A stretch of DNA of 64,000 nucleotides from Tolypocladium sp. Sup5 PDA-1. Its lineage: Eukaryota > Ascomycota > Sordariomycetes > Hypocreales > Ophiocordycipitaceae. A program made the position numbers and the translations under genes. Positions 11,747 through 21,773 of this stretch are shown here, one piece after another (positions within the stretch are counted from its first letter, which is position 1; each line of letters begins with the position of its first letter). The stretch is taken from the NCBI GenBank assembly GCA_000750105.3, contig JPHH03000003.1, forward strand, positions 124,001-188,000. The letters run 5' to 3'. Under the pieces are notes generated by a model. That model was not told where the DNA came from. It did not search any database and was given only the letters and a program-made list of their open reading frames with translations.

Positions 11747-12572
11747 GTAAACGGAGAGTTTGTAATCAGCTCGGAAGGTGGTGGTGGTGGTGGTGTTGGG
11801 TGGAGGAGATCGGCGGAGCTCTTGGGGCCGGCCTCGGGCCTGGGTCCCCGGATGGTCCCCGCGAAACGCCACGGTTCTGCCTTGGATGTCGCCTTGCGCA
11901 ACCCCTTGCCCGTCATTGGACAGTCTGGATGTCACTCGTATGCTTAAATCGACCTGCTTTATTCCGGAGCAGGGTACGAAGTAGAAGAAAACATTAATTC
12001 CTTATACCATCGACGTCTGGCCAGGTGCCACGCTTCACCTGGTTTCGGACTCCAACGTGGTGTGCTATGGGCGTTTAATACGGCAAGCAGTGACATCACG
12101 ACGTCCTTTAGGGGCGAGTCCCGTCTAGTCCTCCCTGAGCTTCTGCAGCTTCTACACAGAAACGATACCCTAGTTGCGATAATTCAATTCGCTGTCTCAA
12201 GTCGACGCCGTCTCGTGCTTTGGCTGGATATGCCACCCGGCCCTCCTCCGGCCAGGCCGCTTGCCGGCATGGTGAAACTATCTAGTATATACAAAGGTTG
12301 TGAGTATTACAATTATATATCCCTGAAACTCCGCCTGTTCGTCTGCCTATCCGTGAGGTCGTCGTGGCCCACGGAGCTCACTCTTCTATCATCAACCATG
12401 GGCTCCTTTTTCTGTCTTGCGCCATCGCTTTGTGCCACAGGAACCGCCTCCAGGATTACGCCTGCTGATGCGTCCGTCACTGATTGGACGGCGGTTTGTA
12501 GCATGTGCCTGTGTGCAGCATCCTGCGCCTCGTCTTCGTCCCTCAGCCGTAAGCTGATGCATCAGCATCGTC
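11597..12572. other. Intergenic with triplet repeats between rhodanese 5' and ERG5 3'
   Basis: About 1 kb. An imperfect GTC/CGT triplet tract occupies about 11713-11748 and a GGT tract about 11777-11795, both close to the rhodanese start and probably in its leader or promoter. The part nearer ERG5 (12290-12570) is likely its 3' UTR. No further gene is supported. Confidence 0.5.
11713..11795. repeat. (CGT)n and (GGT)n microsatellites
   Basis: An imperfect run of about twelve CGT/GTC triplets, broken once by GCC, is followed 30 bp later by about six GGT triplets. Read as protein they give Asp and Thr runs, which explains spurious frames here. They lie upstream of the rhodanese gene on its template side. 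Confidence 0.75.
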
Positions 12573-14532
12573 CTACCACTTCCGCTCCTCAAACGTGAGC
12601 GGGCAGTCATCCTAATCAAAAGTCAGCCCGGAAATCCTTCACCTTTAACCAGAGAATGCCCATCCGTCACTGACCTTGGGGAAGATGGTCGCAAACACCT
12701 TGATCTCCTCGGACAAGGGCGTGGGGTGGTGCGCCCAGTCCAGCAGCACCGACGCCTTTCCGATGAAGAGAGCCAGGTTCAGCTGGGCATAGTGCTGGCC
12801 GATGCAGTAGTGAGGGCCAGTGCCGAAAACCAGGTAGTTCTTGGCGCCCTTCTCCTCTGCGTCACCAGAATAATACCGCTCCGGGTCGAAGTGGTCGGGC
12901 TTGTCGTACACGTCGGGATCGTGGAGAGCCATGTACGTCGTCGGGATGAGCATGGAACCTGGAGGAACGAGAGTCTGTTAGTCGCTACTTGTGCCAACAG
13001 AAGCAAGCCTGCGAGACACGACGCAAAGACCTACCCTTGGGAACGGTGTACGAGTCGGTGATGGGAAACGGCTTCTTCACCAAGTACGGGATCATCAGCA
13101 CGGGAGGGCGGTATCGGAGCAGCTCGCGGACGACAGCGCGCGTGTACGTCAGGGACTCGAGCTGATCCATGTTGAGCTCGGCGTGGACGTCGCCGTTGCG
13201 GACCTTGAGGTTCTCCTCGCGGACGCGGTCGAGGACGTCGGGGCGCTGGGCAGCAATCTGGAAGAGCCAGGTGGCGGCGCTGCTGGTGGCATCCTGAGAG
13301 GCGAAGAGGAAGGTGAAGACGGTCTGGGAGATCTCGTAGTCGTTGAACATGCGCACCAGCGGCGACGGCTTCTCAACACTGTCGGCACCGTCACCCTTCT
13401 CCTGGGCCTCGCGCCAGCGGTCCGAGTTGATCATCTCCAGGGTCCAGCCGTCCATGATGCATGTGACGTCGCCCCCGGCGGCCATGCGAACCTTGCTCTT
13501 GGCGGCGCACTTTGCGAACTCGGCGAGGGCCATGTCGGCAGCTTTCTTGCCGTACCACGTCTTGGTGTAGGGGATGATGATGGGGAAGTTGACGAGCTCG
13601 AGGGCGGCGGTGATGAGGTAGTAGTCGTCGGCGATCTTCTTGACGGCCTCCTGGGTGATGTAGTGGCCGACAAAGGTGCGAAGGGAGACGGCGCACATGA
13701 GCTCGCGGAACTCTGGCATGAAGGGGACGGGCTTGCCGTCATTCTCCTTGGTGACCTGGATGAACCTCTTGAAGTATCGCTTATACACCTCCTCCTGGCC
13801 GGGCAGGTAGCACTCGAGAGCCTTGCGGGTGAAGAGGCCGTTGAGGCCCTTGCGGAAGTCGACGTGGAGCTTGCCGTCGAGGAAGACGAAGTTGTCGTGG
13901 CCGAGGAGCTTGTGGGCGATGTCGACGACGCAGGGCTTGACGTAGGCGGGTGAGTTGAGGACCTTGCGGGCCATGTCTCGGTCCGAGGCGATGACAACGA
14001 ACCTGGGAAAGGGAGATTGACGGTCAGCGACAGGTCCTTTCCCCTCGCGCGCAAGCAGCCATGCTCGGGAGAGGGCGCGAGTTGGAGGCGCCGGGGCGTG
14101 GGATATACTTGTGGAAGACGGAGACGCAGCTCAGCGGACCGCTGGCCCATTTGGCATAGTACTCCTCAAACTTGGGGTCCATGGACTGCAGGAAGGGGCC
14201 AATGAAGGGCATCTTCCACGAGGGGCCGACAATGGAACCCTTTCTCACGATGTAGCTGACTGTTTGCGCAGTGAGAAGACGGTTTGTCAGTCGACGTCCG
14301 CCGCGACAGTGGGCGGGAGCCGAGCGCGCCGAAGAAGGGGGGGGGGGGCCAACATACGCTGATCGTAGACGACGCACATGGCGAAGAGCGTCAGGAGAAG
14401 GGTCCATGGACTCGTGGCGGTGATGGCGTCCAAGACATAGTCGAGCTGGGGGGGCACGACGACGCCGCCGTACTTGGAATTGGCGAGGACGGAGGTGAAG
14501 GCGGACGACGAGGAGGCGTTGGCGGCGTCCAT
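12573..14532 (-). CDS. ERG5: ERG5, sterol C-22 desaturase (CYP61 cytochrome P450), five exons
   Basis: Exons 14532-14358, 14259-14109, 14002-13035, 12958-12675 and 12611-12573 give 538 residues. Features in order: an N-terminal membrane helix (TLLLTLFAMCVVY), the I-helix FLFASQDATSS, the ExxR motif VVRELLRYRPPVLMIPY, PERYYSGDAEEKGAKNYL, and the haem loop FGTGPHYCIGQ with the ligand at about Cys483. The terminal exon codes only DDCPLTFEERKW, the usual CYP61 end. The RYRPPVLMIPY and GAKNYLVFGTGPHYC blocks separate it from CYP51. In the known pathway this ER enzyme adds the C-22 double bond late in ergosterol synthesis. Intron 1 contains a run of about 13 G close to its donor. A transposon sits about 410 bp upstream of the start. 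Confidence 0.95.
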
Positions 14533-14940
14533 TGCGTCTGTCTGGCTGCGATGGAAAAGCTGCGCGCGATCTCTGTTTTGTCCAGGCCAGACACGGGAAC
14601 GCGCAGACACGGGGACGCGGTGGGGAGAGTGAGGCTCGCTGGGAGGAAGAGAAGGAAGTGGTGAAAGAAAAGGAGAAGCGAGTGCAGATGGCCGGGGATA
14701 AGAGCGAACAAGCCCGAGAGCCCAGTGAGTGAATGAACGTCGTCGAGCGAGTGGAAGAGACACAGACACGGGACCGGGGGGGGTGCGGTGGAGGAGGAGA
14801 CCAAGCGACGGGGTTAGTTAGTGGACGGGTTGCTGTTGGCGCACTGGGGGAGGGAGACCTGGAGGTTCCAGGCGCCCCCAACAGTGCAGTCGAGCCACCA
14901 AGGAAAAGAAAGGGCCGGGACTTGTGGAAAGTAAGGTAGG
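14533..14940. other. ERG5 upstream region, bounded by a transposon
   Basis: 408 bp from the ERG5 start codon to the TA target site of the mariner element. It should hold the ERG5 leader and proximal promoter. GGGGG runs occur near 14777; no sterol-regulatory site can be assigned with confidence by eye. Confidence 0.5.
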
Positions 14941-14942
14941 TA

Positions 14943-14971
14943 CGGAGGTCGCTTTCAAAATAGTTGTCCAG
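14943..14971 (+). repeat. Left terminal inverted repeat
   Basis: 29 bp beginning CGGAGGTCGCTTTC directly after the TA target. It is the exact reverse complement of 16456-16484. Confidence 0.93.
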
Positions 14972-15124
14972 ACAGGGGGGCAAATCCCTGCTCGAATCCC
15001 TGTTCAATTGATTGAATCCCTGCACGTAAGGGCGGTGAATCGTGCTAGGAACCACCGCACATATTTTGTAAGGTAACTTTCCCCTCCTCATTCGTGTAAA
15101 CCACGCATCTTGTTCCCAATCGCC

Positions 15125-16441
15125 ATGGCCCCAACTCAAGATATCGCAACGAGGGCCTTTGTGCTTGGGCTAAAGTGTTGCGGCACGAGTACTACTGAGG
15201 CTGCCTCTATCTCGGGGGTCTCTATCCGTCAGGTCAACCGTATCTATGCTAGGGCACTTAAGCGTGGATTCGATCCAAGCTGCCGGCCCGTGAATATCAA
15301 GGATGACTTTGTTAAGGATGAACCTCGCCCCGGGCGCCCGTCGAAGCAAACGAAAGAAATGCAAGAGAAGATCGTGAGCAAGGTCCGCCGCGATAGGTAT
15401 GGGAGAGAAAAGACGTGCGCTGATATCTCTGGGGAGCTTAGTGCTGAGGGGATTCCCGTTTCCTCTGTTACGGTGTGGCGGGTTATGAAAAAGCTCGGGT
15501 ATAATAAGACGAAGCCGACGAGGAAGCCTAGATTATCGAAGAAGATGAGAACGGATCGTCTACGCTGGTGCCTTGAGCGTAAGGACTGGACCCTTGAGGA
15601 TTGGAAGAATGTTATTTGGTCTGACGAGACCTCCGTCGTCTTACTCCATCGCAGAGGCAGCTATCGCGTTTGGCGGAAGAGCGACGAGGCGTTCGTAAAG
15701 AGCTGCATTCGTGAGCGATGGAAAGGCTCTTCTGAATTTATGTTCTGGGGTTGCTTTTCCTATGATCGGAAGGGCCCTGCGCATTGCTGGTCTCCGGAGA
15801 CTGCGCAAGAGAAGAAAGCCGCTACGGAAACGATCGAGAAGATGAACGAAGAGCTCGAGTCTGCCGCAAAGGAGAAATGGGAGCTTGAGAATTCGATGAG
15901 ACGATTGAACCTACGCCAACTTCCTGGAAAGAAACCCTCGTGGCGATGGAATTCAAAAAACGGCAAGCTCACACGCCGCAAGGGGTCAGGGATCGATTGG
16001 TATCAGTACCAGAAGAAGATCCTTATCCCGAAGCTCTTCCCTTTTGCGAAGGAATGCGCAACGGACCGGCCGGGCACGCTCGTTCAAGAAGACAAGGCTC
16101 CGGCACACAGTCATTACATCCAGCAGCAGGTCTATGACCTTCATCAAATCCAACGACTCCTTTGGTGCGGCAACTCTCCCGATCTCAACGCAATTGAGCC
16201 AGCCTGGCCTTGGATGAAGAGACGCACTACGAGCAAGGGGGCCCCGAAGAACCGGCAAGAAGCTATTACGGCTTGGAACGCCGCATGGAAAGAGCTGCCG
16301 CAAGACCGTATCCAAGCTTGGATTGAGAGAATCCTAAGGCATGTACAAATGATAATGGAGCTTGAGGGAGGAAACGAGTACAAGGAAGGCAGGGGACTAA
16401 CCCCTGCTAAATTAGGTGGGGGCGTTCCTAATATAGCTTAG
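15125..16441 (+). CDS. Tc1/mariner DD34E transposase
   Basis: 438 residues, one exon. An N-terminal helix-turn-helix pair (about residues 5-45, with ISGVSIRQVNRIYARAL) is followed by a GRPR-like basic patch (PRPGRPSK, about 67-74), a second helix-turn-helix (VSSVTVWRVMKKLGY, about 112-126) and the DDE_3 catalytic domain. The acids are Asp167 (WSDETS), Asp323 (QEDKAPAH) and Glu358 (SPDLNAIEPAW); 34 residues separate the last two, the Tc1 spacing. The first two are about 155 residues apart, longer than in classic Tc1, with a charged helical insert (about 226-290). I start at ATG 15125 (context CGCCATGG). Codon use is less GC-biased than in neighbouring genes, as expected for transferred or mobile DNA. 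All catalytic residues are present, so it could be active. Confidence 0.93.
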   Translation: MAPTQDIATRAFVLGLKCCGTSTTEAASISGVSIRQVNRIYARALKRGFDPSCRPVNIKDDFVKDEPRPGRPSKQTKEMQEKIVSKVRRDRYGREKTCADISGELSAEGIPVSSVTVWRVMKKLGYNKTKPTRKPRLSKKMRTDRLRWCLERKDWTLEDWKNVIWSDETSVVLLHRRGSYRVWRKSDEAFVKSCIRERWKGSSEFMFWGCFSYDRKGPAHCWSPETAQEKKAATETIEKMNEELESAAKEKWELENSMRRLNLRQLPGKKPSWRWNSKNGKLTRRKGSGIDWYQYQKKILIPKLFPFAKECATDRPGTLVQEDKAPAHSHYIQQQVYDLHQIQRLLWCGNSPDLNAIEPAWPWMKRRTTSKGAPKNRQEAITAWNAAWKELPQDRIQAWIERILRHVQMIMELEGGNEYKEGRGLTPAKLGGGVPNIA

Positions 16442-16455
16442 CGGTAGTTTCAGCG

Positions 16456-16484
16456 CTGGACAACTATTTTGAAAGCGACCTCCG
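16456..16484 (-). repeat. Right terminal inverted repeat
   Basis: 29 bp, the exact reverse complement of the left repeat, followed by the TA target at 16485-16486. Confidence 0.93.
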
Positions 16485-16486
16485 TA

Positions 16487-18667
16487 CGGATTACGGATAC
16501 CTACCTTGCCGATTGCTACTGTGGCTGGCTGGGGTTGGTGTTGGGCTAGGTGCTGTGTTTGGTAGGCCATGGTTGTTGGGTAGGTACGGAGTAGGTATTA
16601 TCTCGCCTTGCAATGTGAAAAGCGTTTCCCGAAATGAGGCCCTCGGGATTTCTACGGCGCAGCGAACCATATTCCGGGTCATTCTTCTTCTTGTCCGCCA
16701 TGCCATTTCCGTCACCATCATCAGTGTCCACCGACCAAGACGGAGTACTCGTACTTCGTACTGCGCGAGTCTCCATCTGGTCGGTCGCTTAAATTTCATC
16801 AGAATCCACCCGGCGATCGCGGGTCGAAGCCAAGCCCTAGGCTAATTACTAGATTGGGTGCGCGAGGTCTTGTCAAAGCGGCTTATTTTGAGGGGAGGGG
16901 CGCCGCTAATTAGCGCCTCGCTGCACAATTTTCCTTCTTCTGGCCTGTCGCTGCTACGAGGACGGACTACAAGCGCCGTGCTGTGCTGTGCTGTGCTGGC
17001 GATGCGTTCTCCGGCTCGTTCCTGGTGGCAAGCAGTCGGGTGCTATCCGTACCTACACCAGCAGGTCCTGTGGTTGGCGGGGGTTGCACCACCCGTCGGT
17101 CGGCAATCGCTGGCTCCGGGCAGGGGAGGAGCAGGCCACTTTTTCCTTTGTCCCTCGTCTGATTCGGCGAGAGGTCACACCGACAGCGCTTTGCTGCAAA
17201 CACCCACCTCGCTTTCGTGGGTGGTCCGTACTTTGTACTCGTACTCGTACTTTATCATTCAACATCCGTCCCCCACGTCCAATGTCAGTGTTTGACGACA
17301 AGTCAATCGTCGACGATTAATAATGCGGAGCTCCGATGCGCAAAGCAAACGGCACAACCATCTGCCATCACACCATCATCACCGTCCCTGTTACCTACAG
17401 GTGGGCCTCTGAACCGCCCGCGGTCCCGTCGTCTCGGACCCTTCGGAAGCACCAGTGAGAGACACCGCTAGCACAACCTCCTGCCCGTCACCAGACACCC
17501 TGCCTGACCTGTGCTGGCGCTGAAACTCCGCCACTGGTGGTCTCGACTTTCACCGCCGTTGCGTGAGCAAGTACGAATATACGAATACGAACATGCATAA
17601 TCCGTAGTCCGTACGGCAACTATCATTCGGGAGCCAGAGGGGCGCTTCTGTCCTCCGCCACCTCCGATCCGTGGTCCGTGGCGTGCGGGGCCCAGTCTCG
17701 GGCCACTCCGAGAGTGCCGTACTCCGTATGTACTTCGTACTCCGGACCTAGATGATTATGGCCCGAGTTTCACCGTGGTAGATTCGAGTTTGTCCCATCT
17801 CGAACCGTGGCAGCACTTGTGCACCGCGCAGAAGGCTGCTTGCTCAAACTGTCACGCCGGTTGCTGTACCCGAGTGGGGCCAACAGGGTCAGCATAACGA
17901 CTTGCCATTCAACCAAGCTCACTATTCATTTGAAGGAAATTTCCGCCGTCGCCTTTGAAGGGCTCTTGTGGCTTGTGGCCATCCTTTTATTGGAGGGCCA
18001 GGGGTGGCAGACCCCTTTATGAGGCGCCTCAGTCAATGTCGTGCATGAGCCATCACTGGCTTACACGCAACGACTTGCCGTACCTCGACAAACAACAACA
18101 GGAACAACCACCATCGTCCGGCAATGAAGCCTGTTTCTAGACATAGGTATTGAATCACGCCATGTCTCGGTAGATGCGATTCTCAACCCTAAAAAAAAAC
18201 CCAAGCTTATTCGGCCCCCCCTCGCGCCGTGAGCCTGTTTGGGCTCGCACTCATGGGGGTCCCTCACGGGATTGCGTCATGGCGGCAACATCGCGGGGTC
18301 CAGCTACCCTGTAGCGCGTCTGGCCACGCCATCAGACACGACCTTCACGACGAGCAGAGTCGCACGGCGATCAAAAGAGGCAGCTAGATAAGGCCGACGC
18401 AGACTACCGATGTCTGCCTCTCGCTATCAACTTACCTGAGAGGCATTCGCAGTGCAGAGGGACGCAGAGGGACGCGTTAAGTCGTTGCCACGCATGATGT
18501 GGCAGCGTCTACGGATAGACTAGAGGCACATGGCACCGCTGCGGCTGGGTATAATACCCACGAGAGCCGGTTTCAAGACCACCAGAACCACTCTCTCTCA
18601 TCATCACCATCTCAACCCCCATCATCACATCCAGAAACGTCTGTTTTCGCCGTCAGCAACCGCCAGC
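16487..18667. other. 2.2 kb gene-poor region beyond the transposon
   Basis: No frame here looks conserved; the longest are about 145 codons and overlap one another. It is the richest stretch for the dispersed motif: GTACGGAGTA (16575-16584), ACGGAGTACTCGTACTTCGTAC (16740-16761), GTACTTTGTACTCGTACTCGTAC (17227-17249) and TACTCCGTATGTACTTCGTACTCC (17720-17743). It was the pre-insertion upstream region of ERG5 and is now also the upstream region of the I9 inhibitor gene. Confidence 0.5.
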
Positions 18668-19125
18668 ATGCCTTCCTACATTGTGACGTGCAAGGACGAC
18701 GCGACCCCCGAGCAGATTGCTGCGTATGCGCTCCCTCTCCCGCTGCCGCTCCCTCTCGCCATCCCTGTTGGAGGACGACTGTGCTGACGAGATTCTCTGT
18801 CCACGCAGTGCCAAGAAGCACGCCGTCGACCAGGGCGGCAAGATCGGTCACGAATACACGCTCATCAAGGGCTTCTCGTGAGTGCCTCATCCGCGATGCC
18901 TTCACCCGCGATGCCTTCACCCGCGATGCCTACCTACCCCTCTCGCCCTGCCTGCACCGCTGGCGCCGTGCAGGAACCGCGATGCGCCCTGACAGGTATG
19001 GATGGATGTGCTAACGCCTGCGCCTCTACCCTAGTGTCGAGTTCGACAAGGACTCCATCACGACCCTCGAGTCGAACGAGCACGTCAAGGCGGTCGAGAA
19101 GGACGGTGTCATGTCGACGCAGTAG
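18668..19125 (+). CDS. Small I9-type subtilisin/proteinase B inhibitor
   Basis: Exons 18668-18723, 18809-18877 and 19035-19125 give 71 residues. The whole protein is one inhibitor I9 domain: PSYIVTCKDDATPEQIAAAKKHAVDQGGKIGHEYTLIKGFSVEF, then ITTLESNEHVKAVEKDGVMSTQ. Size and shape match the stand-alone cytosolic inhibitors of the yeast Pbi2 and Pleurotus PIA1 type, which are related to subtilisin propeptides but have no attached protease. Known members block vacuolar proteinase B or subtilisins; yeast Pbi2 also aids vacuole fusion. No signal peptide is visible, so an intracellular role is likely. Intron 2 contains a 15-bp tandem repeat. All three joins preserve phase, which supports the model despite its small size. 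Confidence 0.88.
18891..18932. repeat. 15-bp tandem repeat inside an intron
   Basis: CCGCGATGCCTTCAC occurs twice in full and once in part within intron 2 of the I9 inhibitor gene. It lies well inside the intron and should not disturb splicing, but copy number could vary between strains. Confidence 0.8.
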
Positions 19126-19679
19126 ACGAAGGCGCGGGGTACCGCTTTGTACGGAGGATGACGACTCCATCTATACGAGTACATACAGCTTCATGCCGTG
19201 TCTTGTTGTCCAGTGTTGGGTAGAAATACAACTACAGACTATCGCCTTGAGAACGTGTCTTTCGAATCGGAAAAGAAAGTGAAGGTGCTCTCGTGCAGGC
19301 AGCGCCCGTCCCCAGATTGTGACATTGTGACATCTGATGCCATCCAGCTCCCCCCCGCAGCTCCCCTCGTCTGGTGGCGTGACGTAACCCGATGAAGCAG
19401 CCAAATAAGTTAGTCCGTAGCGGCCCTCGATTGGGTGGCTGCGGTCGCGGCTTCGGCTGGTCGCGGCAATGCGAGATGCGCCAACCGCAACCTCCCGTCT
19501 TCAGCTCCAATGCACCAGAAACACCAACGACCCATGACACATCCCCACACACAACGGACGCCGCCTTCCAATCTTTGATCCCGTGGCCCCCGTCTGGCCC
19601 ATCCCTATACTCGTACACACATATTCGGAAAAAATACAGGAGCTCGCCTATTGCTCATTACACCTGTTCCTGGCCGCCG

Positions 19680-19711
<32 letters not shown>

Positions 19712-19763
19712 GAACGTGCGCGCCGCCCTCGTCAGACCTGCGACACGTCGAGATGCTGCTGCC
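19126..19763. other. Intergenic with (CTG)10 before a mitochondrial kinase gene
   Basis: About 640 bp holding the I9 3' UTR and the kinase promoter and leader. The only structured element is the CTG run at 19681-19710. Confidence 0.5.
19681..19710 (+). repeat. (CTG)10 microsatellite, upstream copy
   Basis: Ten uninterrupted CTG triplets, 53 bp before the kinase start codon, probably in the 5' leader. A matching tract in the same orientation follows the gene. Confidence 0.9.
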
Positions 19764-21220
19764 ATGAAGGCCCTCTCTCGGTCGCCGGCTGCGAGGCTCT
19801 CTCGGCCTCGAAAGACATCATCGCCGTCGTCATTACTCTCGTCTCCAGCTCAATGGCGTCCCTTTTCCGCATCCGCACCCGTGCGCTCCGACCAGGACGT
19901 CTCGGACGCTGAGATCGCCGCCCTCGCCAGCCAACACCAGCACTCGCTCAGTCTCGCGGACCTCGTGAGGTAGGCCAACCTCGGGGGGCCCCCTGTTCCA
20001 TTCCCACATCTTCATCTTCTCTAACGCACACGCTCAACAGACATGGACGCCCGCCGCTCTCCGAAAAGTCGCTCCTCTCGTCGGCCAACTTCACCCTCTC
20101 CCTCCTCCCCATCCGCCTCGCGCGCCGCATCCAGGCCCTCCGCAACCTCCCCTACATCGTCGTCTCCAACCCCAACATCTCCCGCATCTACAACAACTAC
20201 CTGCACTCCCTCTCCATCCTGCTGCCCTACTGGCACGCCGCCGCCCAGGGCCGCACCATATCCACCCTCCAGGACGAGATCAAGTTCACAAACGTCCTCG
20301 CCGAGCTCGTCGCCACCCACACCGATACCATCCCCATCCTCGCAAAGGGCTTCCTCGAGTGCCGCCGCTACATCTCCCCCGCCGAGGTGACGCGCTTCCT
20401 CGACGAGCACCTGCGCGCCCGCATCGGCACCCGCCTCGTCGGCGAACAGCACATCGCCCTGCACTTCAGCAGCCAGCCGCACTTTGCCCCCGAGGACAGC
20501 CCGACCCCGTGCCCGGAGCACCCGTCCTACATCGGCGTCATCGACACGGCCCTGCGGCCCGCCCAGACCATCGAGTCCTGCGCTGGCTTCGTCGCCGACA
20601 TCTGCGAGCTGCGCTACGGCTCCCGGCCCCAGCTCTACGTCGACGGCGAGCCCGACACGACGTTTGCCTTTGTGCCCATGCACCTCGAGTACATCGTCAC
20701 CGAGCTGCTCAAGAACGCCTTCCGCGCCACCGTCGAGAGCAGGTCGCGCGAGCCCGTCGTCGTCACCATCGCCCCCGAGCCTCCCTTCAAGAGCCAGCCG
20801 GGCGGTGCGCCCTTCATCAAGTCACCCGCCGAGGACCGCGGCCTCTTCCGCAGCGAGGCCATCCGGCCCCTCGACGACAACGCCCCCGGCGTCACCATCC
20901 GCATCCGCGACCGCGGCGGCGGCATCCACCCGGCCATCCTCCCCAACATCTGGTCCTACTCCTTCACCACCTTTGCCGACGAGGACGAGTTCCCGGGCTC
21001 CGGCATGGGCGGCGGCGGTGGCGGCGGCGCCAACGACGGCCTCAGCGCCATCGCCTCCGCCAGCACCGGCGGGAGCTCCATCGCGGGCCTGGGTTATGGC
21101 CTGCCCCTGAGCCGCGCCTACGCCGAGTACTTTGGCGGCGGCATCGCCGTCCAGAGCCTCTACGGATGGGGTACCGATGTATATCTGAGACTCAAGGGCG
21201 TCGGCACCATTGACAAGTAG
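19764..21220 (+). CDS. Mitochondrial pyruvate/branched-chain ketoacid dehydrogenase kinase
   Basis: Exons 19764-19969 and 20041-21220 give 461 residues. The start is arginine- and serine-rich without acids for about 40 residues, a mitochondrial presequence. The BCDHK/PDK helical domain follows (LSLLPIRLARRIQALRNLPYIVVSNPNI..IYNNYLHSL), then a GHKL ATPase fold: N-box ELLKNAFRAT (about 290), G1 RDRGGGI (about 359) and G2 GLGYGLPLSRAYAEYFGG (about 418). In the known family these protein kinases phosphorylate the E1-alpha subunit of the pyruvate or branched-chain complex and switch it off. A glycine-rich insert (GGGGGGGANDG) lies in the ATP-lid region. Whether it is the Pkp1- or Pkp2-like member cannot be decided here. 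Confidence 0.9.
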
Positions 21221-21773
21221 CAGACCGAACACTGCTGCTGCTGCTGCTGCTGCTGCTGCTTCATCTACATACAGCTAGCTACGACAAATAATAAACCAAA
21301 TAGTGATACCGAATCATAACTCACAGGGCGAGCTGCGACACGATCAGAACTGAAAACCAAGGCATCCATCGCCGTACATATTATTCAAGATTATTTATGT
21401 ATGAAAAAGGAGTGACAGATGACCCGACCATTCAGGGGCACACACGCGCGCCACGAACCCCCGTCTCCTGAGACGATGACTCCAGAGTCCAACAACCATT
21501 CAAGAAACAGCGAGATGCGCTCTGTGTATCTAGCTCTTCCTTCCCCCAAATTTGCCTGCTCCATTACAAGTTGCAAAAAAAATAAAAAAAAATATGAGTA
21601 GCAAAATGACACCATGCTTCTCTCCCAACCAAGAACGCCCACCACCATGGACCAGTTACCGGAGAATGCGCGTTCCGACATTGAGTCTAGAACGTGTGCC
21701 CCAGACATCGTGACCCAAAAACCAAAAAGCCTTGTACCGCCATCGTCCCAGTAAACTGCCCCTCTCTACACCC
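21221..21773. other. Convergent intergenic region
   Basis: About 550 bp between the kinase stop and the class VII chitin synthase stop, with the second CTG tract at its left end and an A-rich stretch at 21573-21598. No gene is seen. Confidence 0.5.
21232..21260 (+). repeat. (CTG)9 microsatellite, downstream copy
   Basis: Nine CTG triplets plus CT, starting 11 bp after the kinase stop codon. It has the same sequence and orientation as the tract before the gene. Confidence 0.9.

Larger units (their letters stand above)
14943..16484 (+). mobile_element. Tc1/mariner transposon, apparently intact
   Basis: The element is 1,542 bp, bounded by TA at 14941-14942 and 16485-16486, the expected target duplication. 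The terminal inverted repeats (14943-14971 and 16456-16484) are identical over all 29 bp; they start CGGAGGTCGCTTTC and end TTGTCCAG. The single transposase frame fills most of the interior and has no stop or frameshift. Perfect repeats and an unbroken frame without C-to-T decay suggest recent arrival and no RIP damage (inference). The transposase reads away from ERG5. Confidence 0.93.

Noticed and set aside
12991..13953. 320-codon frame antisense to ERG5
   Set aside because: It lies wholly inside ERG5 exon 3 and reads as Val/Glu/Leu-rich sequence of the usual antisense kind.
14024..15139. 371-codon minus-strand frame through the ERG5 5' exons, introns, promoter and transposon edge
   Set aside because: It ignores well-supported ERG5 introns, crosses the transposon boundary and contains no recognisable domain.
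12573..16441. Secondary-metabolite cluster suggested by a P450
   Set aside because: The P450 is CYP61/ERG5, a housekeeping sterol enzyme. No polyketide, peptide or terpene synthase is in the window, and the MFS gene is 37 kb away.
14941..16486. RIP-degraded transposon
   Set aside because: The transposase frame has no stop codons and the terminal repeats are identical, so there is no sign of C-to-T decay.
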